Source: Clostridiaceae bacterium (GTDB lineage Bacteria > Cyanobacteriota > Vampirovibrionia > Gastranaerophilales > Gastranaerophilaceae). From it: 39,577 bases of DNA. Position numbers and translations under genes: made by a program. Position 1 is the first letter of the stretch; each line of letters starts with the position of its first letter. This document shows, one piece after another, positions 1-8,111 of the stretch. The notes below the pieces were generated by a model. It had not been told where the DNA came from. It ran no database searches and saw only the letters and a program-made list of their open reading frames with translations. The stretch lies in contig JALCDS010000014.1 of assembly GCA_022641775.1 (NCBI GenBank), forward strand, positions 1-39,577. The letters run 5' to 3'.

Positions 1-2165
1 GAGTTACAAACTCTGGTACTGGTTACGGTTTGTCAATGACTAATACTGGAGCTTCAGGTACAAATATTAAAGGTATCGTAAAAACAAATGATAAAGATAC
101 TGTAACAATTACAAACTCTGATTCAGATGTAACAATTGGTGATGATACAACGAATAACTTCTATGTAGATTCAACAGGTAAAGTTACAATTAAACAAACA
201 AATGGTAACGTAAAGAATTACGGAGTTTCAAAAACATTAATCAGAACAACTGATGGTGCTGATTTAGATATTTCAGTTACAAACGGTTCAATCGGTGAAG
301 ATACTGGTCTTAGTGATAACAACACTTCTACAGGTATCGGATATAATGACAGAAATTACAAAAAATCAGTTAATACATCAATCGATGGTAATATCAAAGC
401 TATCGCAACTGGTACAGATGCAAATATCAATATGGCAAGTTTGAATAAAGATATGCATGTTGATCAAATCGCTGCAGATGGTAGAGTTGCTTTGATAGCT
501 GATGTTGATGACCAAGCAAATAGAGGCACAACTTCATATGATATCTTGAATACTTCAACTGATTCAACAGGTGCAACTCCAAACGTTAAAGGCGCCGGTA
601 TATCATTGATTGCTTCAGGTAATATTGGTAAGTCTGGTAAAGCATTGACATTTGTTCAAACAGGTGCTGATGTTGATATCGCAGGACACCATACAGATCC
701 AAGTAGTAAACACACTGATTCAGCAACAGATCATGCTTCAACAATGACTTTGACAAATAACTCAAAATACGGAGTTGATATGTTAGCTGACCACGGTGAT
801 ATCAATGTAAAAGGTCTTGATAACGCTGACGGTACAAAAAATGATACCAATGTTACAACAATTGTAGCAAGAGAAGGCAATGTAAATGCTGAATTCTCAG
901 GTGATACATATATTAGAGACATTGCTTCTAAGAAAGAAATCAATGTAGTAAACAGAGGTCAAGATTTGTACATTGAAAACCTTGGTGGTAATCCTTCTCA
1001 ATACAAAACAACAGGTGATTATTACGGACCATATAGTGAAGAATTGATCCCTACTAAAGTTACATTGAAAGCTTTAGATTTGGGCACAAAAGCAAACCCT
1101 CAAAATCCGGCAGATTCAACTTTGGTTGTTAAAAACGGTAAAGTAAACGGTAATGGCTCTATCAGTCACCCTAATATGGATCAAGATGTTACGGTAACTG
1201 CAGATAATGCATATATCGGAGGTCATTACTTCAATATGGGTCTTCATAGAATGCCAGGTTTGTCATATGTAGCTGATGATGATACAACAAATGCTTTGGT
1301 TTCAACAAATGGTACAGTTCCATCTATTAGAGGCAGAGCTGTAAGACCAAATGATGTAACAGAAATTGGCCGTGATGAAACTGAACGTAACTACTATGTA
1401 GGTACAGTACCAGAAGGAGATACAACTCACGTATCAGGCAGTGGTCAAAGTGATGATCCTACTTATGACAAGGACAAAGAAGACGGTGATGACTTGGTAG
1501 TTCCAATTAATACAACGCCAACAGAACCAACAGATCCAACAATACCAACATATCCAACAGTACCAACAGTACCAACAGTACCAACAGTACCAACGGTACC
1601 TACAGTACCAACGGTACCAACAGTACCAACAGTACCAACAGTACCAACTGTACCAACATATCCAACAGTACCAACAGTACCTACACAACCAACAGAACCA
1701 ACACAACCAACATTCCCAACAGATGATTCAGGTTTGAACTATAAGCAAAGAGTTGTTGCAGATGGTATTGATGCAATAGATAAACGTCAAGCAATGAGAT
1801 TTGATATAGCAAACAATCAGAATGATGTACAATTTGAATCATCAGGAGATGTAAAAGGTATCATAGATATTTCAAGAAACGGAGTTTCTCTATCACATGA
1901 TGGTAACTTGAAAGTCGGAGATATTGTTCCAATCAAATTGAAATATGGTGATATTGATATTAATGCAAATGTAAAAGTTGTATCATCAACGAATAATAGA
2001 GCCGGAGCTCAATTCGTAGACCTAGATGATGTAACAGCTAAGAAAATATTATACTTAAGTATGTTGAAATCAGATGATACAGGCGAACTAACAGCAACAT
2101 CTTCAACATCAACTCCAAACTTAGCAGACGGTGTTCAGAATATTTCATTCACAGGTGAACAATAA
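1..2165 (+). CDS. Large filamentous-adhesin-like protein with C-terminal PilZ domain (5' partial)
   Basis: The reading frame is open from base 3 at the window edge to the stop at 2163-2165, so the N-terminus and true start lie outside. The first ~480 visible residues are Asn/Asp/Thr/Gly-rich with short beta-strand repeats of the type ASGNIGKSGKAL and TNGSIGEDTG, as in beta-helical filamentous haemagglutinin/large exoprotein adhesins. A Pro-Thr-rich linker dominated by PTV triplets follows (about 1512-1722). The last ~140 residues form a PilZ-like domain: an RxxxR motif (RQAMR, 1785-1799) and a DxSxxG motif (DISRNG, 1866-1883), followed by the beta-barrel pattern VGDIVPIKLKYG...GAQFVDL. PilZ domains normally bind cyclic di-GMP in the cytoplasm, so the combination with a presumed surface protein is odd. 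A strong terminator follows. The adhesin call rests on repeat style; the PilZ call rests on both signature motifs. Confidence 0.8.
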   Translation, partial: VTNSGTGYGLSMTNTGASGTNIKGIVKTNDKDTVTITNSDSDVTIGDDTTNNFYVDSTGKVTIKQTNGNVKNYGVSKTLIRTTDGADLDISVTNGSIGEDTGLSDNNTSTGIGYNDRNYKKSVNTSIDGNIKAIATGTDANINMASLNKDMHVDQIAADGRVALIADVDDQANRGTTSYDILNTSTDSTGATPNVKGAGISLIASGNIGKSGKALTFVQTGADVDIAGHHTDPSSKHTDSATDHASTMTLTNNSKYGVDMLADHGDINVKGLDNADGTKNDTNVTTIVAREGNVNAEFSGDTYIRDIASKKEINVVNRGQDLYIENLGGNPSQYKTTGDYYGPYSEELIPTKVTLKALDLGTKANPQNPADSTLVVKNGKVNGNGSISHPNMDQDVTVTADNAYIGGHYFNMGLHRMPGLSYVADDDTTNALVSTNGTVPSIRGRAVRPNDVTEIGRDETERNYYVGTVPEGDTTHVSGSGQSDDPTYDKDKEDGDDLVVPINTTPTEPTDPTIPTYPTVPTVPTVPTVPTVPTVPTVPTVPTVPTVPTVPTYPTVPTVPTQPTEPTQPTFPTDDSGLNYKQRVVADGIDAIDKRQAMRFDIANNQNDVQFESSGDVKGIIDISRNGVSLSHDGNLKVGDIVPIKLKYGDIDINANVKVVSSTNNRAGAQFVDLDDVTAKKILYLSMLKSDDTGELTATSSTSTPNLADGVQNISFTGEQ
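1512..1722 (+). repeat. Pro-Thr-Val coding tandem repeat (9-bp unit)
   Basis: The unit ccaacagta, encoding Pro-Thr-Val, is repeated nearly perfectly from about 1554 to 1680, with flanking degenerate PT-x triplets (PTE, PTD, PTI, PTY, PTQ, PTF). The unit is a multiple of three, so slippage would change linker length without breaking the frame. It separates the beta-helical part of the adhesin from its PilZ domain. Confidence 0.9.
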
Positions 2166-2182
2166 ATAAACTAATAATAAAT

Positions 2183-2214
2183 AAAAAGCTCTCACTAAAA
2201 AGTGAGAGCTTTTT
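2183..2214 (+). terminator. Rho-independent terminator after the adhesin gene
   Basis: A perfect 14-bp inverted repeat (2183-2196 and 2201-2214) with an AAAA loop ends in a T-run. The A-run on the 5' side would also let it work on the other strand. Confidence 0.9.
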
Positions 2215-2243
2215 GTTACATAAAATTCAAATAATGGTATAAT
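2213..2243 (+). promoter_or_regulatory. Candidate sigma-70 promoter for the sugar porter
   Basis: A TTGTTA hexamer (2213-2218) lies 19 bp before a perfect TATAAT (2238-2243), about 30 bp upstream of the start codon. The spacer is slightly long and the -35 overlaps the preceding terminator. Confidence 0.4.
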
Positions 2244-2274
2244 ATATTAGTCGTTATTTTTATGAGGAATTTAT

Positions 2275-3636
2275 ATGAAATATTTGTGGTTGTATGTCGT
2301 TGCGATTGTTGCATCTTTAGGAGGGTTATTATCAGGTTATGATACCGGAGTTATATCAGGAGCTTTGTTATACATAAATGACTCATGGCATTTGGCTGAT
2401 TCCGTACAAGGTATTTTAGTTAGTTCGGTACTGATTGGAGCTGTAATAGGCGCGGCTACAAATGGTATTTTAGCTGATATGTTTGGTCGCAAAAAAATCA
2501 TTATGACTACAGCTGTTATATTTATGTTCGGTTCTATATTATGTGCTTTTGCACCTAATATTTATGTACTTATAATTTCGAGAATGTTTGTCGGGTTTGC
2601 GGTTGGTATTGTAAATTTTGTAGTTCCGCTTTACTTGTCTGAAATTTCGCCGAAGCATTTGAGAGGAACTTTAGTATCACTTTATCAGTGGGCAATTACC
2701 GCAGGTATTTTATTTTCATATTTCATTAATGCGGCATTTGCAAATGCTGTGTATAACTGGCGTTGGATGTTATGTGCAGGAGTTTTGCCGGGCATAATTC
2801 TATTTGTCGGAATGTGTTTTATGAAGGATACTCCGCGTTGGCTTGTAAGCAAGAATAGAGAAGAAGAAGCAAAACTTGTGTTCAAACGTATTGAGCCTGA
2901 TTCAGATGTTGAAAAAGAAATTCAAGATGTTAAAAATACAATTAAGGAAACTGTCGGAGATAAGAATAACAAAATTAAATTTAAAAAATGGATGATAATG
3001 CCTTTTGTTGTAGGAATAGGCATTATGTTTGCCCAAATTTGTACCGGAATAAATACTATTATTTACTATGCACCTACAATATTCAAAGCTGCAGGTTTTG
3101 ACAGTAATATAACAGCTATTTATGCAACAACAGGAATTGGGGTTGTAAACTTTTTAATGACAATTGTTGCTATTTATTTTGTAGATAAGCTAGGTAGAAA
3201 ACCGTTGTTGTATTTTGGGCTTACAGGCGTTATGTTGAGTTTGTTTGCACTTGGCAGTGCATTTGCCTTTTCAAGTGTGTTAGGCTCAAGCTTAAAATGG
3301 GTGGCTGTCGGAAGTCTGGTAACTTATATTGTTTGTTTTGCAATGAGTTTAGGACCTGTCGGCTGGATTTTAGTATCTGAAGTCTTTCCTTTGAAGATAA
3401 GAGGAATTGCAATGAGTATTTGTACCGTTTCTAACTTCGCCTTTAATTTCTTTGTTGTGGGAAGTTTTCCTATTCTTTTACATAGAATTGGCGGAGCCTT
3501 TACCTTCTGGATGTTTGGCGGAGTTTCTCTTTTGTGCATAATTTTTGTGTATTTCTTTGTTCCTGAGACAAAAGGTATTTCATTAGAAGAGATAGAATCA
3601 AATTGGATAAAGGTGGTTAATCCGAGAAAATTCTAA
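2275..3636 (+). CDS. MFS sugar porter (sugar/H+ symporter family)
   Basis: The 453-residue protein has the length and about 12 hydrophobic segments of the sugar porter family (XylE/GalP/AraE/IolT relatives), inner-membrane proteins that import a monosaccharide or inositol with protons. Visible family signatures are GYDTGVISGAL in helix 1, the DMFGRKKI loop motif, VPLYLSEISPKHLRG, AQICTGINTIIYYAP in the helix 7 region (the QxxxGxNxxxYY substrate motif) and the C-terminal PETKG. The start is ATG 2275 with a GAGGA Shine-Dalgarno site. It is preceded by a terminator and its own candidate promoter, so it begins a new unit. The exact sugar cannot be read from the sequence, and no sugar catabolic genes are adjacent. 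Confidence 0.92.
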   Translation: MKYLWLYVVAIVASLGGLLSGYDTGVISGALLYINDSWHLADSVQGILVSSVLIGAVIGAATNGILADMFGRKKIIMTTAVIFMFGSILCAFAPNIYVLIISRMFVGFAVGIVNFVVPLYLSEISPKHLRGTLVSLYQWAITAGILFSYFINAAFANAVYNWRWMLCAGVLPGIILFVGMCFMKDTPRWLVSKNREEEAKLVFKRIEPDSDVEKEIQDVKNTIKETVGDKNNKIKFKKWMIMPFVVGIGIMFAQICTGINTIIYYAPTIFKAAGFDSNITAIYATTGIGVVNFLMTIVAIYFVDKLGRKPLLYFGLTGVMLSLFALGSAFAFSSVLGSSLKWVAVGSLVTYIVCFAMSLGPVGWILVSEVFPLKIRGIAMSICTVSNFAFNFFVVGSFPILLHRIGGAFTFWMFGGVSLLCIIFVYFFVPETKGISLEEIESNWIKVVNPRKF

Positions 3637-3677
3637 CACTTTCATGATATAATTTTTTCTGGAAGGAGAAAAGATTT

Positions 3678-4628
3678 ATGTCATATATGGGTGTGCAAAT
3701 AGATTATTTGTTATTACTGCAGCACTTTAGAGATGTGACAGGTGGGCATTTAGATGCTATCTTTTCTGTTATAACTTATTTTGGTCAAATTTTAATTCCA
3801 ATATTAGTATCAGCATTTATATATTGGTGCGTGAATAAAAAATATGGAGCTTTTATTATCCTTAACGGGGCTTTTGCCGTAATGTTTAATCAGCTGTTAA
3901 AAAATTTCGCATGTATTTATAGACCATGGGTATTGGATAGTAGAATAAAACCTGTTCAATCGGCATTGTATGCTTCAAGCGGATATTCTTTCCCTAGCGG
4001 ACATACATCTATTGCAACTTCTTGTTGGGGCGCTATAGCAAAGATATGGAGTAAGAACAAAATATTGGTTGTGTCGATGACTTTACTTATTTTAGCAGTA
4101 GCTTTTTCAAGAAATTATCTTGGAGTACATACGCCTCAAGATGTTATTGTTTCACTTGTATTAGGTGTTGCAATATTGTTTGGCGCAGATAGAGTTTTGA
4201 ATTGGGTAGATGAATCCAAAAATAGAGATTTATTTTTAGCTGTTGCGGTTTCTGTTTTCGGCATTATCGTTATTTTGTATTCATATTTGAAAAGTTACCC
4301 TATGGATTATGTGAACGGAAAATTGTTAGTTAACCCTTATCATTGTAAACTGGAATCTTTCCCGAAATGCGGATATCTGATTGGCGTTTTTTTAGGATGG
4401 CTGTTAGAGAGAAGATTTGTGAAATTTGAGGCAACCCTTACAACCATAAAAGATAAAATAAAAAGATATTTTATGGGTGTTATTCCGTTAATAATTCTAA
4501 CTTGTTTTACATGCAGTTATTGTGAAATGTTTTTAGGTCATCATGTTGGTAGATTTGTAACATTTTTCTTAGTTGGATTTTATATGACGTTTATTTATCC
4601 TTTATGTATAAAAAAGTTTAAGGTATAA
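3678..4628 (+). CDS. PAP2-superfamily membrane phosphatase
   Basis: The 316-residue integral membrane protein carries all three motifs of the PAP2/type 2 phosphatidic acid phosphatase superfamily: KNFACIYRP (K-x6-RP), PSGHT and SRNYLGVHTPQD (SR-x5-H-x3-D). These enzymes remove phosphate from lipid phosphates such as undecaprenyl pyrophosphate, phosphatidate or sphingoid phosphates; which one is used here is not determinable. The catalytic part is in the first ~165 residues, and the remaining half adds further membrane segments. The start ATG 3678 follows GGAAGGAG. It lies 41 bp downstream of the sugar porter on the same strand, with a TATAAT at 3648-3653 that could give it its own transcript. 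Confidence 0.88.
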   Translation: MSYMGVQIDYLLLLQHFRDVTGGHLDAIFSVITYFGQILIPILVSAFIYWCVNKKYGAFIILNGAFAVMFNQLLKNFACIYRPWVLDSRIKPVQSALYASSGYSFPSGHTSIATSCWGAIAKIWSKNKILVVSMTLLILAVAFSRNYLGVHTPQDVIVSLVLGVAILFGADRVLNWVDESKNRDLFLAVAVSVFGIIVILYSYLKSYPMDYVNGKLLVNPYHCKLESFPKCGYLIGVFLGWLLERRFVKFEATLTTIKDKIKRYFMGVIPLIILTCFTCSYCEMFLGHHVGRFVTFFLVGFYMTFIYPLCIKKFKV

Positions 4629-4630
4629 AT

Positions 4631-4674
4631 AAAAAAACACTACTAAAAGTAGTGTTTTAAATGGCGGGAACGAC
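4631..4674. repeat. 44-bp direct repeat, copy 1 (terminator plus tRNA-Asp 3' fragment)
   Basis: This 44-bp stretch is identical to 4823-4866. It contains a terminator hairpin plus the last ~20 bases of the tRNA-Asp gene (including CCA on the minus strand), but there is no tRNA body here: homology stops at 4675. The spacing between copies is 192 bp. Confidence 0.9.
4634..4658 (+). terminator. Terminator after the PAP2 gene
   Basis: An 11-bp perfect stem (4634-4644 with 4648-4658) with an AAA loop and a terminal T-run, located just after the PAP2 stop codon. It is bidirectional in form and is duplicated at 4826-4850. Confidence 0.75.
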
Positions 4675-4822
4675 AAGCAAGCCGAGCAGAGGCACGAACG
4701 GAGTGAGAGACGAACAATTACAAACGTAAACGTTGAGTTTTCGTTTTAATTGTGAGCGATGCCGTTTAAAGCGAGGCGCAGTTGGTAAAATAAGTAAAAA
4801 TCTAAACAGATCCGAGGAGTAA
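4675..4822. other. 148-bp non-coding insert between two 44-bp direct repeats
   Basis: No ORF or RNA gene was recognised here. It carries a short dyad (around 4717-4729 with 4742-4753, one unpaired base) and several gag/gcg-rich short motifs that look like a small intergenic repeat element. Its position between perfect repeats containing a tRNA 3' end resembles the footprint of a deleted or miniature tRNA-targeting element. Confidence 0.4.
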
Positions 4823-4866
4823 AAAAAAACACTACTAAAAGTAGTGTTTTAAATGGCGGGAACGAC
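4823..4866. repeat. 44-bp direct repeat, copy 2 (intact tRNA-Asp 3' end)
   Basis: Identical to 4631-4674. This copy is continuous with the complete tRNA-Asp gene and includes its terminator hairpin at 4826-4850. Confidence 0.9.
4826..4850 (-). terminator. Terminator of tRNA-Asp
   Basis: An 11-bp stem with a three-base loop directly downstream (minus strand) of the tRNA 3' end, followed by a run of T on that strand. Confidence 0.8.
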
Positions 4867-4931
4867 GAGGATCGAACTCGCGACCTCATGCGTGACAGGC
4901 ATGCGCTCTAACCAATCTGAGCTACGCTCCC
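4854..4931 (-). tRNA. tRNA-Asp (GTC)
   Basis: The minus strand folds into a full cloverleaf: acceptor GGGAGCG with CGTTCCC (one G-U), D-stem GCTC/GAGC, anticodon stem CATGC/GCATG with loop CTGTCAC giving anticodon GTC, five-base variable region, T-stem GCGAG/CTCGT with TTCGATC loop, discriminator G and an encoded CCA. The length is 78 nt. It is followed by a terminator. Confidence 0.95.
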
Positions 4932-5014
4932 ATATTTTTTTATCAACGGAATTACTTCCGACAAGTCTTATTGTAATATGCTGAAATTTTTTTTGCAATA
5001 ATATTTTTAACAAA

Positions 5015-5734
5015 ATGGCAAAATTTTTTTTTATAACCATTAATAATGGTATGGAAGTTTCAAAAATTAGTCAAAATCAAAGCTTTACTTCTCGTAATTC
5101 AGTAGTGCGTGATGCAGATTGGGTTATGCGAAAAGCAAAATCTGAATTCCCTCATTTTTCAACTACTTATGCTCGAATGAATTATTCTGACATTCTTGAT
5201 AAAAATTATAAGTTGAATGAATATCTTGTTAATAAAACTGATTATTTGAAATTAGAGCGAGTATTGTCATTGGGGTCAGGTACCCAATTTAAAAGGCTAA
5301 AAGCTATTATTTCCGCATTGTGTGATGATAGATTAGGTAATTGTTATGAAGATGCAACACTTGCTGATTTGATTTTGAAAATGAATGGAGTTAAAAATTC
5401 TTATAGAGCAAGATTTTTGACAAACCATGGAACAAAAAAAATTGATCATACTGTGACTATTATTGATAAAAATCCGATAGATAAATATTTTAATCCTAAA
5501 AAAATTATTATTATTGATCCATGGCTTGGGATAGCAGATTATGCAGATAGAGTGTTTAAGTTATATAAAACTCGTTATAATAACTTTTTTAGAATGGCAA
5601 ATTCTCAGCAATTTGATTTGCAAATGAAGTCTCAACTACAACTGACAGAATCGGAGTTAAACTATTTTAGAAAAGAGTATCCTCAATTTCTTTATAAATC
5701 AAATGGTAATCACAAATTGATGTCAGACTTTTAA
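5015..5734 (+). CDS. Unknown protein with possible papain/transglutaminase-like Cys-His-Asp triad
   Basis: The family is not recognised by name. The 239-residue protein (227 if translation starts at ATG 5051; neither start has a good Shine-Dalgarno site) has no signal peptide or membrane segment. The N-terminus carries the pattern FTSRNSVVRDADW. Three segments are arranged as in papain-like folds: GNCYEDATLADL (Cys110), KKIDHTVTIID (His145) and IIIIDPWLG (Asp168). Such spacing and flanking residues resemble bacterial cysteine protease, deamidase or transglutaminase-like domains, including C58/papain-fold effector domains. Activity and substrate are inference. It stands alone, divergent from tRNA-Asp and convergent with the ZIP transporter gene, overlapping it by 4 bp at the stop codons. 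Confidence 0.6.
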   Translation: MAKFFFITINNGMEVSKISQNQSFTSRNSVVRDADWVMRKAKSEFPHFSTTYARMNYSDILDKNYKLNEYLVNKTDYLKLERVLSLGSGTQFKRLKAIISALCDDRLGNCYEDATLADLILKMNGVKNSYRARFLTNHGTKKIDHTVTIIDKNPIDKYFNPKKIIIIDPWLGIADYADRVFKLYKTRYNNFFRMANSQQFDLQMKSQLQLTESELNYFRKEYPQFLYKSNGNHKLMSDF

Positions 5735-6525
5735 GAAGGCAAAAGTAGCAATCCTGCCCACATAAACAAAATTCCGGAAACGATTCCAACCATTGATAAG
5801 TGCCAATCTCCAAATTCTTTTGCCAGAGGTAAAAGGGTATCAAATGATATGTATATCATTATTCCGGCAACACATGCCATCAATAGTCCTACCATCATTT
5901 GAGGCATAAACAAGTTTATTAAAAACATCCCTAAAAATGCACCTACCGGTTCTGACAAGCCTGACAATGACGCATATAAAACAGCATAACGTCTTTTGCC
6001 TGTTGCCTGATATACAGGCATTGCAACGGCGATACCTTCAGGAATATTGTGAATTGCTATTGCAAGACCAACAGATAATCCTAGCGTAAGGTTTTGACTT
6101 GCTGCCAAAAATGTCGCCATACCTTCCGGAAAATTGTGAACAAATATGGCAATTGCAGTGAACAATCCTGCACGTCGCATTTTTTGATGTTTGTAATGCG
6201 GATCATCAGGATTCAAAACTTCTTCTTCATCAATGTGATCTGGGATGAAATAGTCTATTAGTATTGCAACTGCAAGTCCTATGATAAATCCTACAAAAAC
6301 AATCCATTCAAATTTGTTTGGAAAATTTACCATTAACAATTTTCTTGCTTCAGGTAAAATATCCATAAAGGAAATAAATATCATTACGCCTGCTGAAAAT
6401 CCAAGACCTATAGAAAGAGCCTGTAAATTATCTTTTTTACAAACAAAAGCTATTCCTCCGCCTATTGCCGTGGCTAATCCGGCGAGTAATGTGATAATAA
6501 GTGCAATTCCATAATGTTCGGGCAT
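5731..6525 (-). CDS. zupT: ZIP-family divalent metal transporter (ZupT-like)
   Basis: The 264-residue membrane protein has about eight hydrophobic segments and the two ZIP metal-binding helices: VHNFPEGMATF and AIHNIPEGIAVAM, the latter being the family signature. A short acidic/His-containing loop (IPDHIDEEEVLNPDDPHYKHQ) lies between helices 3 and 4, as expected for the variable metal-sensing loop. These inner-membrane proteins import zinc and sometimes iron, manganese or cobalt. The start ATG 6523-6525 has a GGAGGA site. No Zur/Fur box was identified upstream. The gene symbol is by similarity to ZupT only. Confidence 0.88.
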   Translation of the reverse strand: MPEHYGIALIITLLAGLATAIGGGIAFVCKKDNLQALSIGLGFSAGVMIFISFMDILPEARKLLMVNFPNKFEWIVFVGFIIGLAVAILIDYFIPDHIDEEEVLNPDDPHYKHQKMRRAGLFTAIAIFVHNFPEGMATFLAASQNLTLGLSVGLAIAIHNIPEGIAVAMPVYQATGKRRYAVLYASLSGLSEPVGAFLGMFLINLFMPQMMVGLLMACVAGIMIYISFDTLLPLAKEFGDWHLSMVGIVSGILFMWAGLLLLPS

Positions 6526-6627
6526 TTTATATTTCCTCCAATACCAATCTTAGCATAAAAAATATATTAGTAAAATTTTATATTTACGGGTTTTATAATC
6601 TTGAAAATTTAAAAAAGGTTTATCAAT

Positions 6628-7257
6628 ATGAGAATTAATAAAGTAGTACAACCCATCACAACAAAAATAAATAAGGCATGTAAAAAAGTTTCTAAGTATA
6701 TGTCACGCACGCAAAAAACTTCTCAATTAAAAAATGATGCTGTAGAATTTAAAAGTGCATTGTGTAGATCCAGATTAGTTACGGAGAAAATAAGATCATT
6801 TGGTTTTATTGAAGATTATGTGTCTGTGGAAAAAGAATATATTCCCCAAACAAAAGAACGCACAGTTTATCAATGTGGGAAAAAATATATAATACCATCA
6901 AAACCCGCGCATTATGAAGAAAATTATTATATAAAACCGCATTATTATATTGACGAGCTATATTCTCGTTCAAAAGGCTCCGGTACGATAGCTGTCCAAA
7001 ATGTTGTGAAACAGAGCCTTAAAAATCCTCAAACAAACGGCAGAGTTATTTTGACCGCAGAATGTATTGATGGCGGAAAAACTTATCCGACTGGGTTCTA
7101 TTATAAGCTTGGCTTTCGCTCGACAGATCCTTCCATTAACGAAATCTTAAGAAAATGGCTAAATGCCGGAGGTGATAGAGCAACAGCTCCACGTCTTCCG
7201 GGAAGTATGTATCTTCCTAAAGAAAATATAAAACATTGTTTGAAATATGGCAAATAA
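6628..7257 (+). CDS. GNAT-like acetyltransferase-fold protein of unknown substrate
   Basis: In this 209-residue protein the first ~110 residues are basic, with many Lys/Tyr, and not recognised. The C-terminal ~95 residues read like a GNAT domain: GSGTIAVQNVVKQSLK corresponds to the acetyl-CoA pyrophosphate loop and helix (motif A), NGRVILTAEC to strand 4, and PTGFYYKLGFRST to the FYxxxGF motif B. The N-terminal arm of a normal GNAT is not obvious, so the domain may be divergent. No signal peptide is seen. It is a single gene, convergent with proC with two bases between the stop codons. Confidence 0.6.
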   Translation: MRINKVVQPITTKINKACKKVSKYMSRTQKTSQLKNDAVEFKSALCRSRLVTEKIRSFGFIEDYVSVEKEYIPQTKERTVYQCGKKYIIPSKPAHYEENYYIKPHYYIDELYSRSKGSGTIAVQNVVKQSLKNPQTNGRVILTAECIDGGKTYPTGFYYKLGFRSTDPSINEILRKWLNAGGDRATAPRLPGSMYLPKENIKHCLKYGK

Positions 7258-7259
7258 AC

Positions 7260-8084
7260 TTATTTGCCTAGCTCATGAGCTTTTTCAGCAGTTTGTTTTA
7301 TTACTTCATAGAATAGATTTTCCGAATTTTTGTCATACATAACTGATGTACCGACAAATGTACATCCGCCTTTTGTTGAAACATTATCAATTAAGGTTTG
7401 TACAGGGACATCACCTCTATTGAAAATCATTTTTGCAGAGCCTAATGCAGTTTGAGTTGCAAGAGTTAGGGATTTTTCATATTCCAACCCGAGTTTTTCA
7501 CCTGCACGAGCCATATCTTCAATAACCTTATAGAAAAATGCCGGTCCTGAACCTGAGATAGCAGTTACAATATCCATTTGATTTTCTGTAACTTCAATAC
7601 ATTTTCCGATATTTGATAAAAGATTCATAACAAAAGTTACATCTTCTTCACTTGCATATTTACCTTTGCATACTCCGCTCATTCCTGTTAAAACAAATGC
7701 CGGAGTGTTTGGCATTACTCTTATTACTCTATTGTGCCCTACAATATTTTCTATTTTTGAAGTGCTGACACCTGCAGCAATAGATACAACCAATTTCTTT
7801 TCAGTTAACTCATCTTTAATTTCATCAAGAACATCACTTGCAAAATTTGGTTTTGTTGCAATAAAAATGACATCAGAATTAATTGTCAACGCGCTATTAT
7901 CAGTAATGACGTCTATTCCCAATCTCTGTTTTGCACTATCCGCAATATCACAATTTACTTCAGAGCCTTGGACGTTTTCTTTAGCAATAAATTTTGAATT
8001 TATAATCCCGCTAATAATTGCACTTGCCATTTTTCCGCAACCGATAAAACCTATTTTTAATTTTTTGTTTTCAGTATTGTTCAT
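7260..8084 (-). CDS. proC: Pyrroline-5-carboxylate reductase
   Basis: The 274-residue protein matches ProC in length and layout. ProC carries out the last step of proline biosynthesis, reducing 1-pyrroline-5-carboxylate with NAD(P)H in the cytoplasm. The N-terminal Rossmann motif GFIGCGKMASAI, the strand VIFIATKP, the RVMPNTPAFV segment and the C-terminal dimerisation signature SGSGPAFFYKVIEDM...GLEYEKSLTLATQT are all visible. It is divergent from rpmH and stands alone. The proline pathway genes proA/proB are not in this window. Confidence 0.95.
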   Translation of the reverse strand: MNNTENKKLKIGFIGCGKMASAIISGIINSKFIAKENVQGSEVNCDIADSAKQRLGIDVITDNSALTINSDVIFIATKPNFASDVLDEIKDELTEKKLVVSIAAGVSTSKIENIVGHNRVIRVMPNTPAFVLTGMSGVCKGKYASEEDVTFVMNLLSNIGKCIEVTENQMDIVTAISGSGPAFFYKVIEDMARAGEKLGLEYEKSLTLATQTALGSAKMIFNRGDVPVQTLIDNVSTKGGCTFVGTSVMYDKNSENLFYEVIKQTAEKAHELGK

Positions 8085-8111
8085 ATTAGTTAACCTGACT
8101 TTCCTTTAATA

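Noticed and set aside
1434-1706. Minus-strand ORF rich in Cys/Trp/Tyr opposite the PTV repeat
   Set aside because: It is the mirror translation of the 9-bp repeat within the adhesin gene, without ribosome site or plausible protein pattern.
7666-8109. Plus-strand 147-codon ORF opposite proC
   Set aside because: Antisense to the well-supported proC frame; hydrophobic composition without Shine-Dalgarno site or known pattern.
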